Origin: Shinella zoogloeoides
GTDB lineage: Bacteria > Pseudomonadota > Alphaproteobacteria > Rhizobiales > Rhizobiaceae
DNA length: 64,000 nt
Direction: 5' to 3'
Assembly: GCF_033705735.1 (NCBI RefSeq)
Contig: NZ_CP131130.1
Coordinates: 306,001 to 370,000 of the forward strand
Each line of letters opens with the position of its first letter. The stretch's first letter is position 1. This document shows, in pieces, positions 9,174 through 22,457 of this stretch. Below the pieces are notes generated by a model. That model made no database searches and was not told where the DNA came from. It saw only the letters and a list, made by a program, of their open reading frames with translations. A program made the position numbers and the translations under genes.

Positions 9174-9953
9174 TCAGATCGAGCCGGCCTTTGCCGTTGC
9201 TGCCGGGCCGTGCGCCGGCCTTGGTCGCGCCAGCTTGTGGCGAAGCACATGGCAAAGGAGGAGGGGAGCGGCGAGATCGGGCTTCCGGGCAAGGCGGGCG
9301 GCGATGCCCTGCCTGCCGGCGGCCTCGGGACGCCGGGAACCGTCGGCCGGCACGTCGAACAGTCCGCGCACGCTGAGGACGAGCCGCGCATCCCCGGCGC
9401 CGGCATGGCGGTCGATCCACTTTTCCTGCGCGGGGCTTCCCATCGATACGACGAGGATATCCGCGCGGGCGGCGCGGACGCGGTCCACGATCGCGCCGGA
9501 TTCTTCCTGATCGAATGCGCCGTCGGCGATCGGCAGGATGGTGTGCCAGGGGGCATGGCGCTGCAGGTCCCCGGCCGCCTGCTTCAATGTTTCCGACGTG
9601 CCGCCGATCAGGGCGACGCGCATCGGCCTGGCGAGGTAGGTCAGGAGCGCCGGAACGAAGGCCGTGCCGGTGAAGCGTGCGGGAAAGCGCTTGCCGTGCA
9701 GCATGCGCGAGGCCATGTCGATGCCGCTTCCCTCGGGCATGACGATCTGCCGCTCCAGCACGGCACGGTATTCCGCATCCCATGTCAGGCGATTGGCGTT
9801 TCTTGCATCGAGGAAGGCGATGACGTTCTGGCCGAAGGGCATGGTCGCCACTTCCTCGGCAAGCGAGAAGCTTTCGGCCCAGCCGAGATCGCAGACCGCA
9901 AGGCCGAGTATCTCCCGCTGGGAGGCGACGATGTTGCCCGATGCGAAGGCCAT
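9174..9953 (-). CDS. WecG/TagA/CpsF-family glycosyltransferase
   Basis: A 259-residue protein of the family that transfers N-acetylmannosamine(-uronic acid) or similar sugars to a lipid-linked acceptor. The motifs seen are FLDARNANRLTWDAEYRAVL (the 'N' region), LARPMRVALIGGTSETLKQA, and SMGSPAQEKWIDRH near residue 170, equivalent to the family's 'GxPKQExW'. The C-terminal segment is rich in Arg and Ala and poorly conserved. It stands alone between the flagellar genes and folD, facing leftward. It is probably used for exopolysaccharide or another surface glycan. Confidence 0.82.
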   Translation of the reverse strand: MAFASGNIVASQREILGLAVCDLGWAESFSLAEEVATMPFGQNVIAFLDARNANRLTWDAEYRAVLERQIVMPEGSGIDMASRMLHGKRFPARFTGTAFVPALLTYLARPMRVALIGGTSETLKQAAGDLQRHAPWHTILPIADGAFDQEESGAIVDRVRAARADILVVSMGSPAQEKWIDRHAGAGDARLVLSVRGLFDVPADGSRRPEAAGRQGIAARLARKPDLAAPLLLCHVLRHKLARPRPAHGPAATAKAGSI

Positions 9954-10378
9954 GGCCCGGTTCCCTCATACGACTTTCGGCAATCCCGCTTCGAACGGAT
10001 TGCTTCGCGGCCGGTCTAGCAAGTCCGGCTGAAGGGCCGTTTAAGGAATTCCGGAAAAGGTGAGGGAAGGTGTTCATCCTTCGCTAACCATGAGGCTAAG
10101 GCATTGATGTTGCGTATAATTTCTTCGAGAAAGGCTGCCGCTGCGGTAAAAATCCTCCAGGCAACATGGAACAAAGGCCGGCGGTATGAGTGGTTTCGCC
10201 ATGCCGCATCGCGGCTCCCCTCATCGCTGACAGGAAAAAGGGCCTCCGGTCGATTTCGTGTGCTCTTCCCGTCGATGGCGCTTGAATTTATGTGTTTTGG
10301 ACAGCATAGGGCGTTGAGAGGCCATCCCGCCGAACGGCCGCCCCGCTAGGGTGGCGCAATTCATTCAGGGAGAGAAAT
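9954..10378. other. Intergenic region between the glycosyltransferase and folD (425 bp)
   Basis: The start codons of both flanking genes face this gap, so it holds two divergent promoters. I see no convincing ORF. A TATAAT hexamer lies at 10115-10120 without a good -35 at 17 bp. Another possible folD promoter is CTTGAA at about 10281. GGGAG before the folD GTG is its ribosome-binding site. No repeat or RNA gene is recognised. Confidence 0.5.
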
Positions 10379-11278
10379 GTGACCACCATTATCGATGGGA
10401 AGCAGGTTGCCGCTTCCGTGATTGACGCCGTGAAAGCCGCGACCGTCGCGCTCGAAAAGGATGCCGGCTTTAAGCCCGGTCTTGCTGTCGTCATCGTCGG
10501 CGACGATCCGGCCAGCCACGCCTATGTTTCCTCCAAGAGCCGCATGGCCAAGGAATGCGGCTTCAACTCCGTCCAGCACACGCTGCCGGAGGAGACGACG
10601 CAGGAAGAGCTCGCCCATCTGGTGGAAACGCTGAATGCCGACGAGACCATCCACGGCATCCTCGTGCAGCTCCCCCTCCCGAAACACCTCGATTCCGACC
10701 CGATCATCCAGTCGATCCGGCCCGAGAAGGACGTCGATGGCCTGCATGTCGTCAATGCCGGCAAGGTGGCGACGGGCGATCTCGACGGCGGTCTCGTCTC
10801 CTGCACGCCGGCCGGCGCCATGGTCTTCGTGCGCCGCATCCACGGCAACGATCTCTCCGGCCTCAATGCCGTGGTGATCGGCCGCTCCAACCTCTTCGGC
10901 AAGCCGATGTCGGCCCTGCTGCTCGCCGCCAATGCGACGGTGACGACGGCCCATTCGCGCACGAAGGACCTTGCCGCCGTCTGCCGCAACGCCGATATCC
11001 TCGTCGCCGCCGTCGGCCGGCCGGAAATGGTGAAGGCCGATTGGGTCAAGCCCGGCGCGACCGTCATCGATGTCGGCATCAACCGCGTTCCCGCGCCGGA
11101 AAAGGGTGAGGGCAAGTCGCGCCTCGTCGGCGATGTCGCCTTCGAGGAATGCGCGAAGGTCGCGGGCGTCATCACGCCGGTTCCCGGCGGCGTCGGCCCC
11201 ATGACCATCGCCATGCTGATGGCCAATACCGTCATCGCCGCCTATCGCAAGGCCGGCAGGACGCCGCCGAAGTTCTGA
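10379..11278 (+). CDS. folD: Bifunctional 5,10-methylene-THF dehydrogenase/cyclohydrolase FolD
   Basis: Interconverts 5,10-methylene-, methenyl- and 10-formyl-tetrahydrofolate, supplying one-carbon units for purines and formyl-Met. It has 299 residues. The catalytic YVSSK (Tyr49, Lys53), the substrate loop [10 protein letters not shown], the NADP-binding [13 protein letters not shown] and the C-terminal [12 protein letters not shown] are all present. The start is GTG 10379: the overlapping ATG at 10377 runs into a stop at once, and GGGAG lies 8-9 nt upstream. It ends in a bidirectional terminator shared with aglR. Confidence 0.97.
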   Translation: MTTIIDGKQVAASVIDAVKAATVALEKDAGFKPGLAVVIVGDDPASHAYVSSKSRMAKECGFNSVQHTLPEETTQEELAHLVETLNADETIHGILVQLPLPKHLDSDPIIQSIRPEKDVDGLHVVNAGKVATGDLDGGLVSCTPAGAMVFVRRIHGNDLSGLNAVVIGRSNLFGKPMSALLLAANATVTTAHSRTKDLAAVCRNADILVAAVGRPEMVKADWVKPGATVIDVGINRVPAPEKGEGKSRLVGDVAFEECAKVAGVITPVPGGVGPMTIAMLMANTVIAAYRKAGRTPPKF

Positions 11279-11290
11279 ACCGCTTCCCGC

Positions 11291-11315
11291 AAAAGGCGCC
11301 CTCGGGGCGCCTTTT
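11291..11315. terminator. Bidirectional terminator between folD and aglR
   Basis: A perfect 11-bp stem AAAAGGCGCCC / GGGCGCCTTTT with a TCG loop. T-runs on both strands fit termination of folD rightward and aglR leftward. Its last base is the first base of the aglR stop codon. Confidence 0.85.
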
Positions 11316-12340
11316 CATCTGGCGGGTGCCGGCCCCGTGGAGGCGCGCACGATGAGGTCCGCCTTCCACAATTCCTGCTGCGGCACCGTTTCGAGCTGCA
11401 GGATTTCCGCGATGAGCCGCCGCGCGATGCGCTGGCCGGCGGCGCGCAGCGACGAGCGCGTCGTCGTCAGCGGCACCATGAAATTCTCCGGCTTCAGCAT
11501 CGGCAGCACGTCGTCATGGGCGATGAGGGAGATGTCCGTGCCGAGTTTCAGGCCGGCCTGGTTGATCGCCCGCACGGCCCCGAGCGCCAGCACGGTGCTG
11601 GAGCACAGCACGGCCGTCGGCGGCGTCTCCAGCCGGAGGAAGCGCTCCATGGCGCGGAAGCCGTACTCGTCCGTCATCTGCGAATGCTGTACGCACTCCT
11701 CGCGCAGCACGAGCCCGTATTCGCCGAGCGCCCGCTCGGTGCCCTTGCGGCGGCGCATCGCGAAGGTGAGATAGTCCGGTCCGTTGATGAGGGCGAAGTG
11801 CCGGTGGCCGAGCTGGGTGAGCAGCCGCGCCGCATCGTAGAAGAGGCCGGTATTGTCGATGTCGAGGAACGGATAGTCGGACGGAATGCCGATGGAGCGC
11901 CCATGCACGATGAAGGGCGTCTTGAGCGACTTCATCATGGCGATGCGCGGGTCCTTCTCGCGCATATAGGCGAAGAACAGCGCATCCACATTGCCGCTTG
12001 CCACCAGCCGCCGGCAGGTGGCGACCTCGTCCTCGGGATGGCTCGGATTGATGACGAAGTGGAAGTCATGCTTGACCGCCTCGTCGCCGAGCCCGGCCAG
12101 GAACTCGCCGAAATGCACGTCGGACTGGATGCCGTCGGCCGTCGGCATGACGAGGCCGATGGAGCCGGCGCGGCCGGTCGCAAGGCGCTGGGCCGCACGG
12201 TTGGGGCGGTAGCCGGTCTCCCGGACGGCATCGAGCACGCGCTGGCGGGTTTCGGCATTGACCTCCGGATAACCGTTCAAAGCCCTGCTCACGGTTGTCT
12301 GGGAGAGGCCCAGCAATTGCGATAACTGCTTGAGATTCAC
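11315..12340 (-). CDS. aglR: LacI/GalR-family repressor AglR of alpha-glucoside utilisation
   Basis: A 341-residue regulator with an N-terminal LacI helix-turn-helix (LKQLSQLLGLSQTTVSRALNGY, residues 3-24), a hinge around NRAAQRLATG, and a periplasmic-binding-protein-like ligand domain (SIGLVMPTADGIQSD onward). It should repress aglEFGAK until an alpha-glucoside inducer binds. The start is GTG 12340 with only a weak ribosome-binding site. It is divergent from aglE; two palindromic operators lie in the shared intergenic region, one 22 bp from its own start, implying autoregulation. Confidence 0.9.
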   Translation of the reverse strand: MNLKQLSQLLGLSQTTVSRALNGYPEVNAETRQRVLDAVRETGYRPNRAAQRLATGRAGSIGLVMPTADGIQSDVHFGEFLAGLGDEAVKHDFHFVINPSHPEDEVATCRRLVASGNVDALFFAYMREKDPRIAMMKSLKTPFIVHGRSIGIPSDYPFLDIDNTGLFYDAARLLTQLGHRHFALINGPDYLTFAMRRRKGTERALGEYGLVLREECVQHSQMTDEYGFRAMERFLRLETPPTAVLCSSTVLALGAVRAINQAGLKLGTDISLIAHDDVLPMLKPENFMVPLTTTRSSLRAAGQRIARRLIAEILQLETVPQQELWKADLIVRASTGPAPAR

Positions 12341-12361
12341 ATGCTTAGCTTTCTAGAACTA

Positions 12362-12378
12362 TTCAAAGCGCTTTGGAT
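12362..12378. promoter_or_regulatory. LacI-type operator 1 (aglR side)
   Basis: The sequence TTCAAAGCGCTTTGGAT has a perfect 12-bp palindromic core, CAAAGCGCTTTG with the central CG typical of LacI/GalR operators. It begins 22 bp from the aglR start codon, so it could mediate autorepression. Confidence 0.8.
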
Positions 12379-12564
12379 TTCTGGCGCGCATATCTCCGGA
12401 TTGTCCCAAGGCGCCCCGGCATCTAACATCAGCAAATCCGCGAGTAAAAGCGGATTTGGGCTTTTTGCGTTGCAAAACTACGCTGCGCTGCGTCAGCCCC
12501 GCGCCTTTCGCTCAAGTGGGGAAGGGTACTTGACGAAGGCGCGGGGGAAATGGGATGAAAGTGC

Positions 12565-12581
12565 ATCCAAAGCGCTTTGAA
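12565..12581. promoter_or_regulatory. LacI-type operator 2 (aglE side)
   Basis: The sequence ATCCAAAGCGCTTTGAA is the exact reverse complement of operator 1 over 17 bp. It lies 66-82 bp upstream of the aglE GTG. The two centres are about 204 bp apart, roughly 19.4 helical turns, compatible with repression looping. Confidence 0.8.
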
Positions 12582-12646
12582 TTTGGGGGCGTTTTTGAAA
12601 ATGCCCGCCCGGGGAGAGGGCGGGTTTGCTATGGGAGGCAAATCAG

Positions 12647-14005
12647 GTGAAGAAGACCTTGTTGATGACCGCTGCCCTCGCGCTCTTCATGGCGGGCGGC
12701 GCCGTTTCGGCCGATCTGAAGTTCAAGCCCGGTGAGGATTCCCGGTTCAACTGGCAGAGCCTGGAGGATTTCAGGAAGGGCCACGACCTCAAGGGCCAGA
12801 CGCTCACCATTTTCGGCCCCTGGCGCGGCGAGGACGAAGCGCTCTTCAAGAATGTCTATGCCTATTTCGTCGAGGCGACGGGCGTCGACCTGAAATACTC
12901 CTCCTCCGAGAACTACGAGCAGCAGATCGTCATCGACACGCAGGCCGGCAGCCCGCCGGACGTCGCCATCCTGCCGCAGCCGGGCCTCATCGCCGACCTC
13001 GCCTCCAAGGGCTACCTGACGCCGCTCGGCGACGAGACCAAGAAGTGGCTGCTCGACAACTATGCCGCCGGCCAGTCCTGGGTCGATCTTTCGACCTTCA
13101 AGGGCAAGGACGGCACGGCCGCGCTCTATGCCTTCCCCTACAAGATCGACGTGAAGTCGCTCGTCTGGTACGTGCCCGAAAACTTCGAGGACGCCGGCTA
13201 TGAAGTGCCGAAGACCATGGAAGATCTCAAGGCGCTGACGGAAAAGATCGTCGCCGATGGCGGCACGCCCTGGTGCATCGGCCTCGGTTCGGGCGGCGCC
13301 ACCGGCTGGCCGGCGACCGACTGGGTCGAGGACCTGATGCTGCGCACGGCATCGCCGGAAACCTACGACAAGTGGGTCAAGAACGAGATCCCCTTCACCG
13401 ATGCCGCCGTGGTCGGCGCGCTCGACGAATTCGGCTGGTTCGCCAAGAACGACACGTTCGTCGACGGCGGCGCGGCGGCGGTCGCCTCCACCGACTTCCG
13501 CGACAGCCCGAAGGGCCTCTTCGCCTCGCCGCCGAAATGCTACCTGCACCATCAGGCATCCTTCATCCCGTCCTTCTTCCCGGAGGGCACGGTGGTCGGC
13601 CAGGATGCGGACTTCTTCTACATGCCGCCCTATGCCAGCAAGCCGGAACTCGGCAACCCGGTCCTCGGTGCCGGCACGCTCGCCATGATCACCAAGGACA
13701 CGCCCGCCTCGCGCGCCTTCATCGAGTTCCTCAAGACGCCGATCGCCCATGAAGTCTGGATGGCGCAGTCGAGCTTCCTGACGCCCTTCAAGAGCGCCAA
13801 CAAGGAAGCCTATGCCAATGCCCCGATGAAGAAGCAGGGCGAGATCCTGCTCGATTCGACGACCTTCCGCTTCGACGGTTCCGACCTGATGCCGGGCAAG
13901 ATCGGCGCGGGCGCGTTCTGGACGGGCATGGTCGATTTCGTCGGCGGCAAGTCGGCCAACGACGTCGCGGCCGATATCCAGAAGGCCTGGGACGCCATCA
14001 AGTAA
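12647..14005 (+). CDS. aglE: Alpha-glucoside ABC transporter substrate-binding protein AglE
   Basis: Periplasmic binding protein for alpha-glucosides such as sucrose, maltose and trehalose. It has 452 residues, with a signal peptide MKKTLLMTAALALFMAGG cut after AVSA. The extracellular solute-binding family 1 pattern follows (LTIFGPWRGEDEALFKNVYAYFVEATG, then DVAILPQPGLIADLASKGYL). The start is GTG 12647, with GGGAGG 8 nt upstream; an in-frame TTG at 12626 is rejected because it lies before that site. It is the first gene of aglEFGAK and is followed by a stable hairpin. Confidence 0.93.
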   Translation: MKKTLLMTAALALFMAGGAVSADLKFKPGEDSRFNWQSLEDFRKGHDLKGQTLTIFGPWRGEDEALFKNVYAYFVEATGVDLKYSSSENYEQQIVIDTQAGSPPDVAILPQPGLIADLASKGYLTPLGDETKKWLLDNYAAGQSWVDLSTFKGKDGTAALYAFPYKIDVKSLVWYVPENFEDAGYEVPKTMEDLKALTEKIVADGGTPWCIGLGSGGATGWPATDWVEDLMLRTASPETYDKWVKNEIPFTDAAVVGALDEFGWFAKNDTFVDGGAAAVASTDFRDSPKGLFASPPKCYLHHQASFIPSFFPEGTVVGQDADFFYMPPYASKPELGNPVLGAGTLAMITKDTPASRAFIEFLKTPIAHEVWMAQSSFLTPFKSANKEAYANAPMKKQGEILLDSTTFRFDGSDLMPGKIGAGAFWTGMVDFVGGKSANDVAADIQKAWDAIK

Positions 14006-14012
14006 TCCGGCG

Positions 14013-14037
14013 AACCGGCCGGCATCCCCGGCCGGTT
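14013..14037 (+). terminator. Hairpin between aglE and aglF
   Basis: A perfect 10-bp stem AACCGGCCGG / CCGGCCGGTT with a 5-nt loop, directly after the aglE stop and with no long T-run. Such hairpins between a binding-protein gene and its permease genes stabilise the upstream message or partly terminate, giving excess binding protein. The function is inferred. Confidence 0.6.
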
Positions 14038-14138
14038 TCCCACGCATGCGAAGTGCACCGGACATGCGGCAAGGCCGCGTGGACGATCGATGCGCCTCCG
14101 AGGGTTCTTGAGGGGAGCATTCCTGGGGAGGAGCTGCC

Positions 14139-15149
14139 ATGTCGCAATTGTTATTCGCCGTCTTCACGATGGTCGGGGGCGTGCTCGCCTGTGCCGCCTA
14201 TTTCTTCGGGACCAACTGGCTGCTCGACAGGATCTTCCCCTCCAAGGGGCGGACGGGGGCCGAGGCGTCCCGCAACCTCAGGATCACCAATGCCATCCGG
14301 CCGTGGCTGTTCATGGCGCCGGCGCTTTTCGCGCTCGCCATCTATCTCGTCTATCCCGTCTTCGAATCGGTGCGCCTCTCCTTCCACGACCGCTCCGGCA
14401 CCCGCTTCGTCGGCTTCAGCAATTTCGCCTGGATGATCAATGACGGCGAGTTCCGCCAGTCGATCTTCAACAATTTCCTCTGGCTGCTGGTGGTGCCGGC
14501 GCTCGCCACCTTCTTCGGCCTCGTCATCGCCGCGCTCACCGACCGCATCTGGTGGGGCAATATCGCCAAGACCCTGATCTTCATGCCGATGGCGATCTCC
14601 TTCGTCGGCGCCGCCGTCATCTGGAAATTCGTCTACGATTTCCGCTCGGAGGGCTCCGAGCAGATCGGCATCCTCAATGCCGTCGTCGTTGCCCTCGGCG
14701 GCACGCCCGAGGCGTGGATGACCATTCCCTTCTGGAACAACTTCTTCCTCATGGTGATCCTGATCTGGATTCAGACCGGCTTTGCCATGGTCATCCTCTC
14801 CGCGGCCCTGCGCGGCATTCCGGAAGAGACCATCGAGGCGGCCGTCATCGACGGGGCGAACGGCTTCCAGATCTTCTTCAAGATCATGGTGCCGCAGATC
14901 TGGGGCACGATTGCCGTCGTCTGGACGACGATCACCATCCTCGTCCTTAAGGTCTTCGACATCGTGCTCGCGATGACCAACGGCCAGTGGCAGACGCAGG
15001 TCTTGGCGAACCTGATGTTCGACTGGATGTTCCGCGGCGGCGGTGACTTCGGCCGCGGCGCGGCCATCGCCGTCGTCATCATGATCCTCGTCGTTCCGAT
15101 CATGATCTGGAACATCCGCAACGCCACCCGGGAAATGGAAGGCCATTGA
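14139..15149 (+). CDS. aglF: Alpha-glucoside ABC transporter permease AglF
   Basis: MalF-type inner-membrane permease of 336 residues. About eight hydrophobic segments are seen, including an N-terminal one (LLFAVFTMVGGVLACAAYF). The cytoplasmic EAA loop that docks to the ATPase is EAAVIDGANGFQIFFKIMVP, at about residues 232-251. GGGGAGGAG stands 6 nt before ATG 14139. It is followed 1 bp later by aglG. Confidence 0.93.
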   Translation: MSQLLFAVFTMVGGVLACAAYFFGTNWLLDRIFPSKGRTGAEASRNLRITNAIRPWLFMAPALFALAIYLVYPVFESVRLSFHDRSGTRFVGFSNFAWMINDGEFRQSIFNNFLWLLVVPALATFFGLVIAALTDRIWWGNIAKTLIFMPMAISFVGAAVIWKFVYDFRSEGSEQIGILNAVVVALGGTPEAWMTIPFWNNFFLMVILIWIQTGFAMVILSAALRGIPEETIEAAVIDGANGFQIFFKIMVPQIWGTIAVVWTTITILVLKVFDIVLAMTNGQWQTQVLANLMFDWMFRGGGDFGRGAAIAVVIMILVVPIMIWNIRNATREMEGH

Positions 15150-15150
15150 G

Positions 15151-16296
15151 ATGATCGCATCGTCCCGTTCGCCGCTCATCATCCTCGTCCATCTTTCGGT
15201 CCTGCTGCTCGTTGCGCTCTGGACGCTGCCGACCGCGGGCCTGTTGATCTCCTCGCTGCGCGACAAGGACCAGCTCGCCGTCTCCGGCTGGTGGACGGCG
15301 CTCTCAACCTCCTCGCAGAACCTCACCGGCCGCGCGAGCGCGCCGGATGCCCAGGTCGAGCGTGACGGCAAGTTCGTCATCTCCGGCAACCTGACGGAGG
15401 GCGGCTCGGCCAAGGTCTCGGCCTTCGGCGTCCGCCCCATGCAGCCCGCCGCCTTCGAGCCGGGCACGGCCGCCGATATCGGCGACGGCCAGACGCTGAC
15501 CGTCAACGAGGACGGCAGCTACGAACTCGTCTCGCCGGCGAAGATGGAAGGCACGCGCGGCCAGCGCATCTTCTACACCGCCTCCGTCCCGCCGCGCTTC
15601 ACGCTCGACAATTATCGCGAGGTGCTGAGCGCCGCCGGCATCGGCTCGTCCTTCATCAATTCGCTGACGGTGGCGATCCCCTCGACCATCATCCCGATCC
15701 TCGTCGCCGCCTTCTGCGCCTATGCGTTGGCCTGGATGCCGTTTCCCGGCCGGGCGATCCTCATCGCGGTCATCGTCGGCCTGCTCGTCGTGCCGTTGCA
15801 GATGTCGCTGATCCCGCTGCTCCGGCTCTATAACGGCGTCGGCGCCTTCTTCGGCGTGCCGGCCAAGACCTATGTCGGCATCTGGCTCGCCCATATGGGC
15901 TTCGGCCTGCCGCTCGCCATCTACCTCCTGCGCAACTACATGGCCGGCCTGCCGCGCGAGATCATGGAATCGGCCCGCGTCGACGGCGCGTCCGATTTCG
16001 ACATCTTCGTGAAGATCATCCTGCCGCTCTCCTTCCCGGCGCTCGCCTCCTTCGCCATCTTCCAGTTCCTGTGGACATGGAACGACCTGCTCGTCGCCAT
16101 GGTCTTCCTCGGCACGGGCAATGACGAGCTGGTGCTGACCGGGCGCCTCGTGAACCTCCTCGGCTCGCGCGGCGGCAACTGGGAAATCCTCACGGCCTCC
16201 GCCTTCATCACCATCGTCGTCCCCCTTATCGTCTTCTTCAGCCTGCAGCGCTATCTCGTGCGCGGCCTGCTGGCGGGGTCGGTCAAGGGCGGCTGA
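15151..16296 (+). CDS. aglG: Alpha-glucoside ABC transporter permease AglG with extra periplasmic domain
   Basis: MalG-type permease of 381 residues. After TM1 (residues 9-31) there is an extracytoplasmic segment of about 110 residues rich in Gly, Ser and beta-type sequence (about 40-150) before the usual five TM helices. The EAA loop is ESARVDGASDFDIFVKIILP. Ordinary MalG proteins are about 280-300 residues and lack this insertion, so it is a feature of AglG. It couples with AglF and AglK. Confidence 0.92.
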   Translation: MIASSRSPLIILVHLSVLLLVALWTLPTAGLLISSLRDKDQLAVSGWWTALSTSSQNLTGRASAPDAQVERDGKFVISGNLTEGGSAKVSAFGVRPMQPAAFEPGTAADIGDGQTLTVNEDGSYELVSPAKMEGTRGQRIFYTASVPPRFTLDNYREVLSAAGIGSSFINSLTVAIPSTIIPILVAAFCAYALAWMPFPGRAILIAVIVGLLVVPLQMSLIPLLRLYNGVGAFFGVPAKTYVGIWLAHMGFGLPLAIYLLRNYMAGLPREIMESARVDGASDFDIFVKIILPLSFPALASFAIFQFLWTWNDLLVAMVFLGTGNDELVLTGRLVNLLGSRGGNWEILTASAFITIVVPLIVFFSLQRYLVRGLLAGSVKGG

Positions 16297-16319
16297 CGCA
16301 TACCTATAGGACAAGCAGA

Positions 16320-17972
<1,653 letters not shown>

Positions 17973-18004
17973 CCACTGCGCCAAAACGTAAAGGGGAGAG
18001 AGAC

Positions 18005-19096
<1,092 letters not shown>

Positions 19097-19267
19097 GCGT
19101 GGGCGCTGAGACAGGGACGGGCAGCAGGATTTCGCCTTGCCGCTCAACCCGTTATTAAGCCTTGCCGGGCTAGCTTTCCCGCAAATCGAAAGTGCCGGGG
19201 CAGCAGGCGGATGAGCATCTATGGGCAAGGGCAGCGGGGCAGCTACCTGAACAAGGAAGAGTCCTTC

Positions 19268-19624
19268 ATGTACGATCGGGAAAAGTCCTTCCCGATGGAG
19301 GATACCTGCAACGAGGCCCGCATCGAGTTCACCGAGAGCGGCGGGCTCGTCAACCTCGTCTCCCGCCGCGGCATCATTACCAAGCTCTCACGCAGCGGCG
19401 CCGTCATCACCATGACGACCAAGTTCCAGCTGCCGCGCAATTTCTACCTCGACATCGTCAGCGCCCGCATCCCGATGATCGGATGCCTGACGCAGCGCAT
19501 CTATACGAACGACGTGGTGGAGGCCCGCTTCCTGCGGCTCCTGTCCGACAAGGACCTGCAGCGCATCTTCGTCTACTCGACGCATCGGAACCATCAGGGC
19601 CGGACGCTGGATATCTATAGCTGA
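19268..19624 (+). CDS. Small PilZ-like domain protein
   Basis: A 118-residue soluble protein. It resembles the small PilZ-like proteins of rhizobia: beta-rich, with ITKLSRSGAVITMTTKFQLP and NFYLDIVSARIP matching the PilZ 'D/NxSxxGA.. LP..F.L' pattern. The canonical RxxxR c-di-GMP motif is not clear, so ligand binding is doubtful. ATG 19268 is chosen because AAGGAAGAG lies 6-7 nt before it; an upstream ATG at 19211 would add 19 poorly conserved residues. It is monocistronic, ending before the RIME-like palindrome. Confidence 0.6.
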   Translation: MYDREKSFPMEDTCNEARIEFTESGGLVNLVSRRGIITKLSRSGAVITMTTKFQLPRNFYLDIVSARIPMIGCLTQRIYTNDVVEARFLRLLSDKDLQRIFVYSTHRNHQGRTLDIYS

Positions 19625-19640
19625 GGGCTTGGGAGGCGCT

Positions 19641-19792
19641 GCCCCTCATCCGGCCTGCCGGCCACCTTCTCCCCGCAAGCGGGGAGAAGGAAACCGTGGC
19701 GATGCTTTCCCATGAATTGAAGGAAACCCGCGCGGCAATGTCCCTTCTCCCCGCCTGCGGGGAGAAGGTGGCCGGCAGGCCGGATGAGGGGC
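19641..19792. repeat. RIME-like large palindrome
   Basis: Two 50-bp arms (19641-19690 and 19743-19792) are inverted copies with a single mismatch, around a 52-bp centre. Each arm also folds on itself through CCTTCTCCCCGC and GCGGGGAGAAGG. This matches the Rhizobium-specific intergenic mosaic elements known from rhizobia. It lies between two convergent transcription units and may also act as a terminator for both. Confidence 0.85.
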
Positions 19793-19803
19793 CGCCCGCC
19801 TGA

Positions 19804-21624
<1,821 letters not shown>

Positions 21625-21749
21625 GGGATCTATCCTGACTTTCTCGATTGCATTCTTGCACGGCAAGGCGAGCGGGAAAGCTTCGCCATCCGCGGGGGCA
21701 ACGGCGTCTCTCGACGCCGGTCATGTTCGGCTTCAGCCGGCCGGGTGCT

Positions 21750-22448
21750 CTAGGGCGCCCAGTAGATATCGAGCGGCGTCGCCGCGCGCCGGAGAATGGC
21801 GCGGATCGGCATGTCGGCCTCCGGTCCGTCCTCCTTAGCGGCGGAAAGAACGTCCATCTTGCCCTGACCCTCGATATGCAGCACCAGAAGGCGGGCATCC
21901 TGAAAGCTGGTGAAGGTGAAGGTGAGGCGGGTTTCGCCCGCGCCCTCCGCTTCCATGGTGATCACGCCGCGCGGCGTCTCGGATGCGATCGCCTCGGCAA
22001 GGTTGCTGCCGCCGGGGAAGAACGAGGCCGTATGGCCGTCCGTTCCCATGCCGAGAATGGCGACGTCGAAGGGATGGCCGAGGCTTGCGGCATCGGCCGA
22101 GGCGATCTTCGCCGCTTCCTCCGCGCTGCCGGCGTCCCGGTAGAGCGGCAGGAAGGCGGCTGCCCTCGCTTTGCCCTGCAGCAGGTTGTCGGCGACGAGC
22201 AGGTGGTTCGAGCGCGGATTGTCCGCCGGCACGAAGCGCTCGTCGACCAGCGTGACCGTCACCTTGCTCCAGTCGATGTCGCGGGTGGAAAGCGCCTTGA
22301 AGAAGGCCTTGGGCGTCGAGCCGCCCGATACCGCGATGGTCGCGCGGCCGCGCGCGGCGATGCCGTCCGCGAGCGCGGCGGAAACCCGGTCCGCCAGCCC
22401 CTCGGCCAATGCCGCGCCATCCTTGAATTCATGCAGTTGCGCGCTCAT
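21750..22448 (-). CDS. pgl: 6-Phosphogluconolactonase Pgl
   Basis: Hydrolyses 6-phosphogluconolactone, the product of Zwf. It has 232 residues of the DevB/SOL type. ATIAVSGGSTPKAFFKAL (about 55-72), TLVDERFVPADNPRSNH (about 85-101) and GMGTDGHTASFFPG (about 150-163) are the substrate-binding loops. It is 9 bp downstream of zwf and 125 bp upstream of edd in the same leftward operon. Confidence 0.95.
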   Translation of the reverse strand: MSAQLHEFKDGAALAEGLADRVSAALADGIAARGRATIAVSGGSTPKAFFKALSTRDIDWSKVTVTLVDERFVPADNPRSNHLLVADNLLQGKARAAAFLPLYRDAGSAEEAAKIASADAASLGHPFDVAILGMGTDGHTASFFPGGSNLAEAIASETPRGVITMEAEGAGETRLTFTFTSFQDARLLVLHIEGQGKMDVLSAAKEDGPEADMPIRAILRRAATPLDIYWAP

Positions 22449-22457
22449 CGGGCTTCC

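Larger units (their letters stand above)
12341..12646. other. aglR-aglE divergent control region (306 bp)
   Basis: No gene is visible here. It contains the two AglR-type operators, a GC-rich middle part, and a small hairpin (GCCCGCCCGGGGAGAGGGCGGG region, about 12604-12624) just before the aglE ribosome-binding site GGGAGG at 12633-12638. Confidence 0.7.

Noticed and set aside
9080..9376. 98-residue plus frame over the repeat and the wecG-like gene end
   Set aside because: It is partly the dispersed repeat and partly antisense to the glycosyltransferase.
10104..10349. 81-residue frame upstream of folD
   Set aside because: No family resemblance, poor start context, and it lies in the region expected to hold the divergent promoters.
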